In this document: one piece after another, positions 44,771 through 55,473 of the stretch
How positions within the stretch are numbered: position 1 is the stretch's first letter
Layout of the letters: each line of letters begins with the position of its first letter
Source: CAVYXF01 sp963772335
Lineage (GTDB): Bacteria > Pseudomonadota > Alphaproteobacteria > Rhizobiales > Rhodomicrobiaceae
Direction: 5' to 3'
Length of the DNA: 64,000 nt
NCBI GenBank assembly: GCA_963772335.1
Contig: CAVYXF010000005.1
Span: 1 to 64,000, forward strand
Notes under the pieces: model-generated
What the model saw: the letters and a program-made list of their open reading frames with translations, nothing else
The model's database searches: none
What the model was told of the DNA's origin: nothing
Program-made: the position numbers and the translations under genes

Positions 44771-45568
44771 ATGGCCGCCTCAGCGCTGATGACCATGATG
44801 TATGCGGCCGCGCGTAAAGCCGGACGTTCGCTCGCGCGGGATTTCGGCGAGGTGGCACATCTGCAGGTCTCACTCAAAGGACCGAGCAATTTTGTCACCG
44901 CGGCCGACAAGCGTGCCGAGCAAATTCTTTATGAAGAGCTGTCTAAAGCACGTCACGGCTATGGCTTCCTCATGGAGGAAGCCGGTTTTGTCGAGGGCCC
45001 TGACAAAAGCCATCGCTGGCTGATCGACCCGCTCGACGGGACGACCAATTTCCTGCACTCCATTCCACATTTCGCCATTTCAATTGCGCTGCAGCGCGAG
45101 AATGAGCTGGTTGCCGGACTGATCTACAATCCCGCCAACGGTGATCTTTTTACAGCCGAGAAGGGCAAGGGCGCATTTTTCAATGACCGCCGCATTCGTG
45201 TGGCCGCACGATCCAAGATGGAAGATTGCGTAATCGCGACCGGCGTGCCTCACCGCGGCAAGCCCAACCACAAGGCCTTTCTATCGCAGCTCACGCGCGT
45301 CATGGGGGTCGTCGCCGGCATACGCAGGCTGGGGGCAGCCTCGCTCGACCTCGCCTGGACGGCTGCTGGCCGCTTTGATGGCTATTGGGAGCAGGATCTG
45401 CAGGCCTGGGATATCGCTGCGGGCCTTGTGGTCCTGCGCGAGGCCGGCGGTTTTGTTACAGATACCGCTGGCGGAAAGGCTATGCTGGAGACCGGCGGCC
45501 TTATAGCCGGTAATGAAGTCGTGCAGCGTGGGCTAAGAAAGCTGCTGTTAGAACCGCAAAACGCTTAA
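44771..45568 (+). CDS. Inositol monophosphatase family protein (SuhB-like)
   Basis: 265 residues from MAASALMTMMYAAARKAG. Metal-binding motifs: FLMEEAGF (the usual EE), WLIDPLDGTTNFLHSIPHF, and WDIAAGLVVLREAGG for the third Asp. GGAG lies 9 bp upstream of the chosen ATG (TTG at 44762 rejected). Follows efp on the same strand. Confidence 0.93.
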   Translation: MAASALMTMMYAAARKAGRSLARDFGEVAHLQVSLKGPSNFVTAADKRAEQILYEELSKARHGYGFLMEEAGFVEGPDKSHRWLIDPLDGTTNFLHSIPHFAISIALQRENELVAGLIYNPANGDLFTAEKGKGAFFNDRRIRVAARSKMEDCVIATGVPHRGKPNHKAFLSQLTRVMGVVAGIRRLGAASLDLAWTAAGRFDGYWEQDLQAWDIAAGLVVLREAGGFVTDTAGGKAMLETGGLIAGNEVVQRGLRKLLLEPQNA

Positions 45569-45679
45569 CGCTAGCCTTGGATATCCGCCAGTCGGCTACA
45601 AACTTGCAGTTTTTTGCTGTGGATAAATCAGCTATGTAAGGGATAGCAAGGGGCAAGGAACAAAAATTTCTCAGTCGGG

Positions 45680-46735
45680 ATGCGTTCTGTGAGTATGACG
45701 AAAACCCCATATTACAAGACGTTAACGCAACCACGCGTGTTCGTGTGGCGCATGTTCCTGTTCGTCGTACTGGCGGCTTTCATCGCGATCATCCTCTACA
45801 ATCAGATCCTGAACGCCTTCAAGGTGAACCCGGGGCTGAACGCGCTGATCATCGGTACGCTGCTGTTCGGCATCGTCTACACCTTCCAGCAGGTACTGCG
45901 CCTTTACCCCGAAATTCGCTGGGTCAATGCTTTCCGCATCGCCGACCCTGGTCTGACCGTCGATCGTCCTCCTGTGATGCTCGCCCCGATGGCTACCCTC
46001 CTGCGCCGCCGCCAGGGTCAGGTGGCGCTGTCCGCGGTCGCGATGCGCTCGATGCTCGACTCGATCGCCGCCCGATTGGATGAGTCACGCGAGACGACGC
46101 GTTATCTGGTTGGTCTCCTGGTCTTTCTTGGCCTGCTCGGCACCTTCTGGGGCCTGATGGCAACTGTGCAGTCTGTCGGCCAGACGATCAGCGCCCTCGC
46201 GCCGAGCGGCGAAGGCACAGCGGCATTCGACGAGCTCAAGAGCGGGCTGGAGGCGCCGCTGAAGGGCATGGGAGTCGCGTTTGCATCGTCGCTGTTCGGT
46301 CTTGCCGGCTCGCTCATTGTCGGTTTTCTCGACCTTCAGGCCTCTCAGGCGCAAACCCGCTTCTACAACGAACTGGAGGAATGGCTGTCAGGCATTACCG
46401 AACTCTCGCCCGAAGGCGCCAATGCGCCGCAGGGTCAGCCCGCTCAGCTCCGCTTCGCCATGCTGGAAATGCAGCGCTCCATCGTGGATATTGCCGAAAA
46501 GATCGAGCAGGGTCTGCATCGCAGCAACAACAACGAGGCCATCATCGAGCTGTCGAAAGGCATCGACCGGCTGGTGAAGCAGATGCGCGCCGAACAGAAG
46601 GTGGTGCGTGAATGGGTCGATGAGCAGGCCCAGCAGCACAATGAACTCGCCAATGTCCTGCGCGAGCAGAACAAGCTAGCCACAATCCTGCGCGATGTTG
46701 CTGTGCGCCCGCCGCGGAGCAGCGGCGACCGTTGA
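45680..46735 (+). CDS. MotA/TolQ/ExbB-type proton channel protein
   Basis: 351 residues. Two N-terminal helices (residues about 25-45 and 55-75), then the paired MotA/TolQ helices with the conserved YLVGLLVFLGLLGTFWGLM and GMGVAFASSLFGLAGSLIVG, and a C-terminal coiled coil. It pairs with the OmpA/MotB-like gene 47 bp downstream. The ATG at 45695 (MTKTPYYK) is an alternative start. Its cargo, flagellar or envelope, is unknown; no flagellar genes are near. Confidence 0.87.
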   Translation: MRSVSMTKTPYYKTLTQPRVFVWRMFLFVVLAAFIAIILYNQILNAFKVNPGLNALIIGTLLFGIVYTFQQVLRLYPEIRWVNAFRIADPGLTVDRPPVMLAPMATLLRRRQGQVALSAVAMRSMLDSIAARLDESRETTRYLVGLLVFLGLLGTFWGLMATVQSVGQTISALAPSGEGTAAFDELKSGLEAPLKGMGVAFASSLFGLAGSLIVGFLDLQASQAQTRFYNELEEWLSGITELSPEGANAPQGQPAQLRFAMLEMQRSIVDIAEKIEQGLHRSNNNEAIIELSKGIDRLVKQMRAEQKVVREWVDEQAQQHNELANVLREQNKLATILRDVAVRPPRSSGDR

Positions 46736-46782
46736 TGTTTGCGATCCCGATCACGCCGTGAGCCACCGGGAGATTTTCTGAT

Positions 46783-47807
46783 ATGGCCATTGCCCGCGCC
46801 CGCCGACGTGCCCATCAGGACTATTGGCCCGGCTTTGTCGACGTGCTTTCGACGCTCCTGCTGGTCGTCACTTTTCTGATGTCGATGTTCATGGTCGCGC
46901 AGTACTTCGCCAGCCAGGAATCGAGCAGCAAGGACACCGCACTCGCCAAGCTCAACAAGCAGATCGCTTCTTTAACCGATCTGCTCGCGCTCGAGCGCTC
47001 TCGCAAGAAGCAGGCCGAGGACGAGCTTGCCAACCTCAGCGCAACTCTTGGTGCGACAGAGAAGGAGAAAAGTCGCCTCGCCGGTCTGCTCGGAGCGGCC
47101 GGTGAAAAGGGTTCGTCCGCCGAGCAGCGCGTAACTTCGCTCACCAGCGAAGTTGACGAGCAGAAGAAAATCTCGTCGCAAGCGCTTGCCCAGGTTGAGT
47201 TGCTTAATCAGCAGATTGCGGCTTTGCGCCGCCAGATCGCTGCGCTCGAGGCGACCCTCGACACCTCCGAGAAGCGCGATAAGGAAAGTCAGGCGCGCAT
47301 TGCCGATCTCGGCCAGCGCCTGAACGTCGCGCTTGCTCAGCGGGTGCAGGAGCTGTCACGCTATCGGTCCGACTTCTTCGGCGGCCTGCGCAAGGTGCTT
47401 GGCAATCGCGATGACATCCAGATTGTCGGCGATCGCTTTGTGTTCCAGGCCGAAGTCTTTTTCGACAGCGGGTCGGCCGAGATCAGCCCCGAGGGTCAGG
47501 CTCAGATGGACAAGCTGGCGAGCGCCATCATCGAGTTGGAGAAGCAGATTCCCTCGGACATCAACTGGGTGCTGCGCATCGATGGCCACACCGATAACCG
47601 CCCGATCTCGACGCCGATTTTCGCTTCCAACTGGAGCTTTCCTCCGCCCGCGCGATATCGGTCGTTAAGTACTTGATCGGCCACGGGGTGCCGGCCAACC
47701 GGCTGGTCGCTGCCGGGTTTGGAGAATATCAGCCGCTCGTCGCCGGGACGAGCGATGCCGAGATGCGCCGTAACCGTCGCATCGAGCTGAAGCTGACGGA
47801 GAAATAG
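46783..47807 (+). CDS. OmpA/MotB-like peptidoglycan-binding protein (one frameshift)
   Basis: About 341 residues when corrected. One N-terminal membrane helix (LSTLLLVVTFLMSMFMVAQ), a long coiled coil (residues 45-180) and a C-terminal OmpA domain (FFDSGSAEISPEGQ, LRIDGHTDNRPIS). A G is missing at 47632-47634 (TGGAGC for TGGGAGC). After correction the domain continues ELSSARAISVVKYLIGHGVP to RRNRRIELKLTEK. Partner of the MotA-like channel protein. Confidence 0.9.
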
Positions 47808-47840
47808 GCTCGCCGCATCCGCTTATCCGCGCTGGACCCT

Positions 47841-48752
47841 TCAGCGAAAGTTGTAGGACAGGCTGTTGTGGATTGCCGTCGCCGCGACGGCGGCATGGCC
47901 CACTGCAACGCTGATCTGGTTGAGGTCTGAAACCACGTCTCCAGCAGCAAGCAGTCCGGGAACACCGGTTTGCTGGTGCTGATCGACCACCAGATACCCC
48001 TTTTCGTCGGTGCGCGCGCCGAGCGTAGCCGCTAGATCCGAACGGACATTGCAGCCGAGTGCGGATACAGAACGTCCAGCTCGCAACTCCCACCATCGAC
48101 CAGATGTGCGACCACGCGTTCGCCGTGCTCCTCGACGTCGCGCACCACGCTTCGGGAGATCGTCACTCCGCCATCGCGAAGCGCTGCGATCCGGCTTTCG
48201 TCCTCGGCGCCCGGCAAGTCGGCGAGGAGCAACGTCACCTCCGCTGAATAGGTGCGCATGAACAGTGCCTTCTTCCCGGCGCTACGCACGGTTCCGAGCA
48301 CACCGATCCGCCGGTCGATGGCTTCATAACCGTCACAAATCGGACAGTAGCGCAGCGAACCTCGCTTCACCGCCGCCCGCAGGCCCGGCATGTCCGGACT
48401 TTCGTCGAGCACACCCGTCGCGAGGATGACCGTGCGCGCGCGAATGTCATGCCGACCGGCTTTGGTGATGAAATCGTTCTCTTCGGTTCGGGTGAGCTCG
48501 GCGATACGCTCTGTTACGGCCGGCACCGTATTCCTCGGCCTGGGCGCGCAATCGTGCCAGCAAGTCCTCGCCGGAAATCCCGAGATATCCGGGATAGTTA
48601 TGGCTGACCGGGATGAGGCTGGCACGGCTAGCGCCGTCATCCACTACGACGACCCGCCGCCGGAGTGGTGTGAGATAGGTGGCAGCGGTCAGCCCTGCCG
48701 GGCCGCCTCCGACAATCAGGCAATCATATCGACCGTTTCTGGAGGCCTGGTT
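47841..48752 (-). CDS. Thioredoxin reductase-like FAD/NAD(P) oxidoreductase (frameshifted)
   Basis: About 300 residues when corrected. YDCLIVGGGPAGLTAATYL near the N-terminus, HNYPGYLGISGEDLLARLR, the redox-active pair in YCPICDGYEA, NADP domain IGVLGTVRSAGKKA (the usual GxGxxA is altered), and the C-terminal TGVPGLLAAGDVVSDLNQIS. Breaks in frame lie at about 48518-48524 and 48061-48064, both in GGCC/CCGG runs. No valid start codon is in frame after the upstream stop (48753-48755), so a third error is likely there. Confidence 0.82.
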
Positions 48753-48823
48753 CTACATCGTCTCAGCCACCTTCGACCCCGACGGTATAACCAACCAGAC
48801 AGCAGGTGGTTGAGTATGGGCCT

Positions 48824-50436
48824 TCAAAAAGCAACGGCGTGCCCGTCCTTGCGAGGATCCGACCCGGCGATACAGCCGCCATCCGCGCCTTTCATGATGA
48901 GCTGCGCGCCGCCGAAACCAAATATGCCTGTTGAGGGAGGCACAACAACAACGTCATGCCCGAGCGCGGCAAGCCCGGATATCGTTTCTGCAGGCATCGC
49001 CGCCTCTATCAGGACCCGACGCCCGCCCAGGACGCGCCAGCGCGGCGCGTCCGCTGCGGCCTGCGGCTGCTGGCCGTAGCAAAGCACGCGAAGCGTCATT
49101 TGCACATGTCCTTGGGCTTGCATCGGACCGCCCATCAGGCCGAAAGCCATGAAAGGCGCCCCCGCACCATCCATGACGAAATTCCGGGCAATGACGGTGT
49201 GGTACGGGTGCTTGCGCGGGCCAACGTTGTTCGGGTGGCCCGGAGCAAGAGTGAAGCCTGCCCCCCTGTTTTGCATACTGATGCCCGTTCCGGGCACGAC
49301 GACGCCCGAGCCGAACCCCATGTAGTTGGACTGGATGAAGGAGACCATGAGCCCGCTTTCATCAGCCGCCGACAGACACACGGTGCCACCGGGCTTCGGT
49401 GTACCGTGACCGGGATCGCCGGCGCTGTGCGGGCTGATCAAGGCTGCCCGACTGGAGAGATAGGCGGGATCGAGCAGGTTTGCCGGCGACACCTCCATCG
49501 CGGCAGGATCCGCGACAAAGCGAGCGCTGTCGGCTAGCGCCAGCTTGGTGGCCTCGATGGCCAGGTGGACCGTCTCGACGCTGTCGACCGGCCTCATCGC
49601 CGATCCCCGTCGCTTCGAGAAGGCCGAGCGCCATAAGCGTCGCGATCCCCTGCCCGTTCGGCGGGATCTCGTGAACCGCACAACCGGCGAAGCTCTGGCT
49701 GATCGTGCCGCACCACTCCGCCTCATGCGCGGCAAGATCGTCAACGCTGAGGACGGCGCCATGAGCGGCTGCAAAAGCAGCAATCTTCTCGGCCAGTGCC
49801 CCGCGATAGAAGGCGGCTCCTTCCGTCTCAGCGATGGCTTCCAGGCTTTGCGCTAGCGGTGGATTAGCAAATATCTCGCCGGTCCGAGGCGGACGACCAT
49901 CGCGGAAGGAACGCTTCAGCAAAGCCCGGCTGATCGCCGAGCAATGCCGCCGCCTGCTCCCATAACGCCGCGATCACCGGCGACACCGGAAATCCATCGC
50001 GCGCGTAGGAGATTGCCGGCTCGGCGAGCGCAGCGAAAGGCAGCTTGCCGAAACGCCTCGACAGAGCGACCCAGGCCGACACGGCACCCGGTACGGTCAC
50101 CGACTCCCAGCCGCGCTCGGGCATGGTCTTGCGGCCGGCGAAGCGCTGTGGCGTCCATCCTGCCGGCGATCGGCCGGAGGCGTTCAGACCATGCAGCGCT
50201 GAGCCGTCCCAGACGATTGCGAACGCATCGCTGCCGAGGCCATTGCCGGAGGGTTCAACGACCGTCAGTGTCATCGCCGCGGCCAGCACGGCGTCAACGG
50301 CATTGCCGCCCTTCAGCAGCATCCGCAAGCCCGCTTGCGATGCGAGCGGCTGGGAGGCGGCAACGACATTGCGCCCCATAACGGGGGCACGGGCCGAGGG
50401 ATAAGGATTCGTGAAGTCGAGCGGACGGTGCATCAC
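48824..50436 (-). CDS. Gamma-glutamyltransferase family protein (frameshifted)
   Basis: About 537 residues when corrected, no signal peptide. N-terminal block VVAASQPLASQAGLRMLLKGGNAVDAVLAAA split over residues 24-55, GLGSDAFAIVWDG, GAVSAWVAL, NGQGIATLMALGLLEATGIGD, then the autoprocessing-type Thr in PGGTVCLSAADESGLMVS and IQSNYMGFGSG. Frame changes at 49901-49906 and 49588-49593. Likely an Ntn-hydrolase acting on gamma-glutamyl compounds. Whether it autoprocesses cannot be shown here. Confidence 0.87.
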
Positions 50437-50560
50437 TCCTCGCTTGTTGAATGGGCGAAGAGCGTTAGTCTATCAGGACACGGCGCGTCTTGCCGAATGT
50501 CCTTCGTCCGAGCGATGGCGGTCGTGAAAAAGCTCCCGCGAGGCCGGTACCGATCGGAAC

Positions 50561-52747
50561 CTACGCTGCCCGGATCTGGCTCAAGAAATCGCGGATGTTG
50601 GTGCGCAGTGCTTCGACATCACCGCCGAGCCGTGTTGCCGCCGTCAGCACATTGCCGGCGGCACTGTCTGTCGACGCGGCTGCCGTATCGACGCTGCGAA
50701 TACTGTTGCCGACCTCCGCAGTGCTGTGCGCCGCCTGCTGGGTACTGGCGGCTATTTCGCCCGTCGCGCCCTCCTGCTGGTGGATCGCCTCGGCCACGCT
50801 TTCACCGATGGCGCTCATCTGCGCGATTGTCTCATCGACCCGCCGGATCGCGGCTACCGCTTCCTGGACTGCGCCCTGAATGGCAGCGATCTTGTCACGA
50901 ATGTCGGTGGTCGCGCGGCCGGTCTGAGTTGAAAGCGACTTCACCTCGGCTGCGACGACGGCAAAGCCCTTTCCGGCCTCGCCGGCCCGCGCCGCTTCGA
51001 TGGTGGCGTTGAGCGCGAGCAGGTTCGTCTGGCTGGCCACATCTTCGATCATCTGGATGACATCACCGATCTCGCCTGCCGCACGCGCCAGGCTTGCCAT
51101 GATGGCGTCGGCCTGCTTTGCCTCGCTCACCGCCCGGCCGGCGATCTGCGCCGAACTCGCCGATGCTGCGCCCGATCTCCCGAACAGAGGCTGACATCTG
51201 CTCCGCCGCGCTCGCGGCACTGTGCACTGCGGCGCTTGCCTGCTCCGCGGACGTGGTAACGGACGTTGCACTGCGGCTGGTGTCCGCGGCCATCGAAGAC
51301 ATGTCGCGCGCGGTTTTCTCGATCTCCGAAGATGCGTCAGCCAGCGCTTTCGACAGGTTGTTGCCTGAACGATCGAATGCTGCGATCAGCTCCTCCATCT
51401 GGCGCTGGCGGTTCTCTCTCACGGAGAGATTGTTTGCCTGTTCGGCTTCAAGCGCGCTCACTCTCAGCGCATTCGTTTTGAAGGTCTCGACGGCTTCGGC
51501 CATCTTCGCCAGTTCATCGCTCCCACCGCGCGGCACGGTGACGTCGAGATCCCCATTCGCCAAAGCGAGAATTGTCGCATTGAGCCGGCGCAGCCGCCGC
51601 AGGATGGTGGTGCTGATGAACGCCCAGGCGATCCCGACCGAGAGAACGCTCGCCGCCGCCAGCAGCACGAGCACCAATTTGGTGCGCGAAATGCCGGCCG
51701 CCGACGCTCGCATCGCCTCGAAGGCGCTACTGCGCGCCAGATCGACGGTCTGCTGCACCTCGCGTGCGAGCGCCTCGGCCTTGTCGGTGTTGGCCACAAC
51801 GAGGGCCATGCTCTCCTTGCCGGCCGACAGCTCCCTCTGGCGGGCACTGAGGATGCCGTCCTTGTCCGATGCCAATTTCAGGAAATCGGCAATCGGCTGA
51901 GCCAGGCCCTTCGCCGTTTCGTTCTCGCCGAGCTTGGCTGCCGCTTTCTGGATGCGGGCCACACTCGCGATCATCCGCTCGCGCAGCGGCCGGAGGAGGT
52001 CTTCGCTCGGGCTCAAGGACACTTCGGTCAGGATGCCAAGCAGCAGATTGCTTTCCGCCTTCAGCTCGCTGAGGCCTTCGAGAAGGGTCGCATCGCCGTC
52101 GGCGAGCCGGCTGAGGTCGGTCTTGATCTGCAGCCTGATCCTCGCCGTCGCCGGCCGAACGCAGCCCGATCATCAGATTGAAATTGGCGTCATCGACAAG
52201 AGGGGTAATTTTGCCATAGAGCGCACGATGCGCCGCAATGCTGCGCTCCAGGAGATGCGAACGCTCCGCGGAAAGCGCGAGCGTCTTGGCGACGGCCGCG
52301 GCGAGCTGGCTCGTGCTGGCAGTCAGACCTTCGACGACCTGGCGCAGCTTGGTTACCGTCTTCTGGCCAACGCCGGTGACAGCCAATCCGTCGAGGCTCT
52401 CGCTCATGGCGCTTGCGCGCTGCTTGACGTCGGCCGCGGCCTTGTCGAGTTCGGTCTTGCTGGAGCTGAAGGTCAAGAGCGACGAGGAGGCCGCAAGCGC
52501 CGCGGCCTGACGTGCCAGAACCAGCGCGTTCGTCATGCCCGGCAGGCTGTCGGTCTCGATGGCATGAAGGTCATCGCCGATCCGGCCATAGGAGTTGAAC
52601 GCCACGGCGCTTGCTGCGATCGCGAGCCCTGCGACGACCGCAAATGCACCTAGGAGCTTGGGACCGATGCCGATCCCTCCGCTGCCGGCTTTCGCCGGCC
52701 GCCCTGAAGCGGAAATCGGCAGGGACGTGCTCTGGGTCGACGGGCAT
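50561..52747 (-). CDS. Methyl-accepting chemotaxis protein (frameshifted)
   Basis: About 720 residues. First membrane helix (LLGAFAVVAGLAIAASAVAF), long periplasmic helical domain, second helix (LVLVLLAAASVLSVGIAWAF), HAMP (RRLRRLNATILALANGDLDV) and the signalling tip (IGDVIQMIEDVASQTNLLALN followed by ATIEAARAGEAGKGFAVVAAEV). Frame breaks at about 52141-52155 and 51158-51163, and probably a third before the first helix, which lacks a start codon in frame; I use the ATG at 52747. It follows an LIV-type binding protein gene on the same strand. Confidence 0.9.
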
Positions 52748-52844
52748 CAAGCTGGTGGATGAGCATACTAGGGCACTCGCTGTTGGCTCGACATCGCAGG
52801 AGAGGCGGGCCTTCGCCTGCCTCCGATCTCTACAGCGAAAGTTT

Positions 52845-54014
52845 TCAGCCGCCCGCCTGGGTGAGCGAGGTGATCGGTTTGAAGCTGCCATCGGCCTGGA
52901 TCAATGTCAGGAACACGGTGTCGCTGCCCTGATTGTCGTCCGGTCCGTAGGTGAGCTTCACGCCGCCCAGATCGAAACTGTTGCTGAAGACCGTGTCGAG
53001 AAATGCCTTGCGGGTCGGCTCGCCCGACAGCTTCTGAAGGGCTGCGATCGTCAGCTTCCCGACCAGATAGCCCTCCAGAGACACAAAGCCGGGTTTGGCA
53101 CTGGCGTCAGCGGCTTTGAGCGCTGCGTGATAGGCGGCGACAACCGGCACCGAAGCGTCCTCAGGAAACGGCACGACCTGGGTGATGACAACACCATTGC
53201 CGGCCGCGCCCAGCTCCTTTGCAAGCGCATTCGAGCCAACAAAGGAAATATTGATGAACTGGGCATCAAGCTTGATCTGCCGGGCAAGCTTGATGAATTC
53301 GGCGCAGGGCTTGTAGGGCCCGACCATGATCACAGCTTCCGGATTGCCCTTGCGGATTTCCAGCAGCGCCTGCTTTACGGCGACGGTATTGCGCTCGAAA
53401 GTCCCCTCGGCGACGAGCTTCATATTGCGCTTCTCCAGCGCCTTCTGCACGCCAGCCAGCCCCGCACGGCCGAAGCCATCGTCCTGATAGAGGATCGCAA
53501 TGCGCGTTGCGCCGCGATCCTTGGTCAGGCGCTCCACCATTGTCTCGGTCTCCTGGAAATACGAGGCGCGGACATTGATGACATTCGGCTTGAACGGATT
53601 GCGCAGGAACTCGGCGCCGGTGAATGGGCCGATGAACGGGACGCCTGCCTCTGCAGCAATCGGCTGGGTCGCGGAGGAGGTCGGGGTGCCGACCGGTCCT
53701 ATCAGGCCGAACACCTTGCTCTCATCGAGAAGCTGCTTGGTGACCTCGATGGACTTGTTGGGCTCGTAGCCGTCATCCTTGGAGATCAGCTCCAGCTTGC
53801 GGCCATTCACGCCGCCAGCTTTGTTCACCTCCTCGAAGGCCGCCAGAATGCCGGTGCGCATGTCCTGGCCGAGCGCCGCAGCGGGTCCTTCCAGAGCCGC
53901 GGCCTGGCCGAAAACAATCTTATCGGCGAAGACGCCGGGATCAGCGCGCACGCTGGAGAACGTCGAGAAGAGACCAATGGCTGTAACGACGGACAAAAGC
54001 AGCCGTTTTTGCAT
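52845..54014 (-). CDS. Branched-chain amino acid-type ABC substrate-binding protein
   Basis: 389 residues, Peripla_BP_6 fold. Signal peptide MQKRLLLSVVTAIGLFSTF then KIVFGQAAALEGPAAALGQD, GGVNGRKLELISKDDGYEP, FGLIGPVGTPTSSATQPIAAEAGVPFI-type core and ILYQDDGFGRAGLAGVQKAL. Intact. No permease or ATPase adjoins it; the next gene on the strand, after 97 bp, is a chemoreceptor. It may be a ligand receptor for that signal pathway or an orphan of a transporter elsewhere. Confidence 0.92.
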   Translation of the reverse strand: MQKRLLLSVVTAIGLFSTFSSVRADPGVFADKIVFGQAAALEGPAAALGQDMRTGILAAFEEVNKAGGVNGRKLELISKDDGYEPNKSIEVTKQLLDESKVFGLIGPVGTPTSSATQPIAAEAGVPFIGPFTGAEFLRNPFKPNVINVRASYFQETETMVERLTKDRGATRIAILYQDDGFGRAGLAGVQKALEKRNMKLVAEGTFERNTVAVKQALLEIRKGNPEAVIMVGPYKPCAEFIKLARQIKLDAQFINISFVGSNALAKELGAAGNGVVITQVVPFPEDASVPVVAAYHAALKAADASAKPGFVSLEGYLVGKLTIAALQKLSGEPTRKAFLDTVFSNSFDLGGVKLTYGPDDNQGSDTVFLTLIQADGSFKPITSLTQAGG

Positions 54015-54187
54015 GAGCGATCACCTGGTTGCGTTGACTTGCCGACCACAGCTACCAGCATTTCCTTCCCGTTCGGTTTGCCGGTTCATGCAAATTTGTC
54101 CGTGGGGCTGCATTCCGGCATCGTGATACATTCCCGGCTGTCGCCTCCCAGAGCGGACCGGCACTGCTTTTAGACCCGAGTGACCCC

Positions 54188-55442
54188 GTGTCTCAGACTG
54201 AACATCATCAGATTGCCGTCATTGGCGGTGGTCCCGCCGGGCTGATCGCTGCCGAAATTCTTGCCGGCGGTGGCGCTGACGTGGCGGTCTACGAGCGGAT
54301 GCCGACGGTTGGCCGGAAGTTCCTGCTCGCCGGTCGCGGCGGTCTCAATCTGACACATAGCGAGCCGCCCGGTGTTCTGCTCAGCCGCTACGGTGCGGCG
54401 GAAGCGTATCTGCGTCCGGCACTCGACGCCTTTCCACCCGAGGCGTTGCGGGCCTGGTGTGAGGGAACTCGGCCAGCCGACCTTTGTCGGTTCCAGCGGC
54501 AGAGTATTTCCGACCGCGATGAAGGCATCGCCGCTGCTGCGCGCCTGGCTGCGGCGGCTCGCGGATCTGGGTGTCACTTTCCGGCTGCGCCACCGCTGGG
54601 ATGGTTGGGATAGGGAGGGTCGTCTGCTCTTCACCACGCGCGACGGGCGGGAGGTTGTCTCGGCGGGTGCGACCGTCCTGGCGCTTGGCGGCGCGAGTTG
54701 GCCGCATCTTGGTGCAGACGGCAGTTGGGTGTCGTTGCTTCAAAATGCTGCTGTGACAGTTAATCCGCTGCGTCCTGCCAATTGCGGATTTATCGCAAAC
54801 TGGTCGGAAATTTTTACGCGCCGCTTCGAAGGCGAGCCGCTGAAGAACGTCCGGCTCTCGACTGCGGATGTCAGCCTGCGCGGTGAGGCGCTCATCACCC
54901 GTTCAGGCCTGCAGGGCACGGGCATTTATGCGCTTTCCGCATCACTGCGCGAGTCGATTGCCGCGACAGGCGAGGCGGTGCTGCGTATCGATCTGCGACC
55001 CGGCGTGCCCCATGAGTTACTCGAGAAGCAGCTCGGGGCACCACGGGGCCGGCAGAGCCTTTCCAACGTGCTGCGAAAAGCGACGAAACTGCCGCCGCCA
55101 GCGGTCGGACTGCTCCATGAAGCCGCACTCAGCAAGGGAGCCTCTCTCTCTGCAATGGGCCCAGCAGAGCTGGCAATGCTCATCAAATCCATCCCGGTGC
55201 GCCTCACCTCCACTGCCCCGATGACACGCGCGATCTCGACGGCCGGAGGCGTCGCTTTTGATGAGCTGGACGAAAGCTTTATGCTCAAGCGTCGCCCGGG
55301 CGTGTTCGTTGCGGGCGAAATGCTGGATTGGGAAGCGCCAACGGGCGGTTATCTGTTGCAGGCATGCTTCTCGACGGGGGTCGCCGCGGCGCGCGGCGTG
55401 GAGAGCTGGATGAAATTGATGTTCGCCGATCTGCCGGTTTGA
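54188..55442 (+). CDS. BaiN/RdsA-like (HI0933 family) FAD-binding oxidoreductase, one frameshift
   Basis: About 417 residues from a GTG. N-terminal IAVIGGGPAGLIAAEILAGG, then VGRKFLLAGRGGLNLTHSE, the HI0933-family lysine/arginine loop, RVFPTAMKASPLLRAW, TVLALGGASWPHLGADG and the C-terminal GVAFDELDESFMLKRRPGV followed by GEMLDWEAPTGGYLLQ. An extra A at about 54463-54467 (GAGGGAACTC) shifts the frame. The subgroup is the aminoacetone-oxidase-type flavoproteins; substrate unknown. Confidence 0.87.
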
Positions 55443-55473
55443 CCGTCCGCTTGCCAGCGCGATCAGCGAACGC

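Noticed and set aside
45680..47807. MotA/OmpA-like pair as a Zorya (ZorAB) defence system
   Set aside because: The MotA-like protein lacks the long ZorA tail, there are no ZorC/D/E helicase or nuclease genes nearby, and the context (efp, IMPase) is housekeeping.
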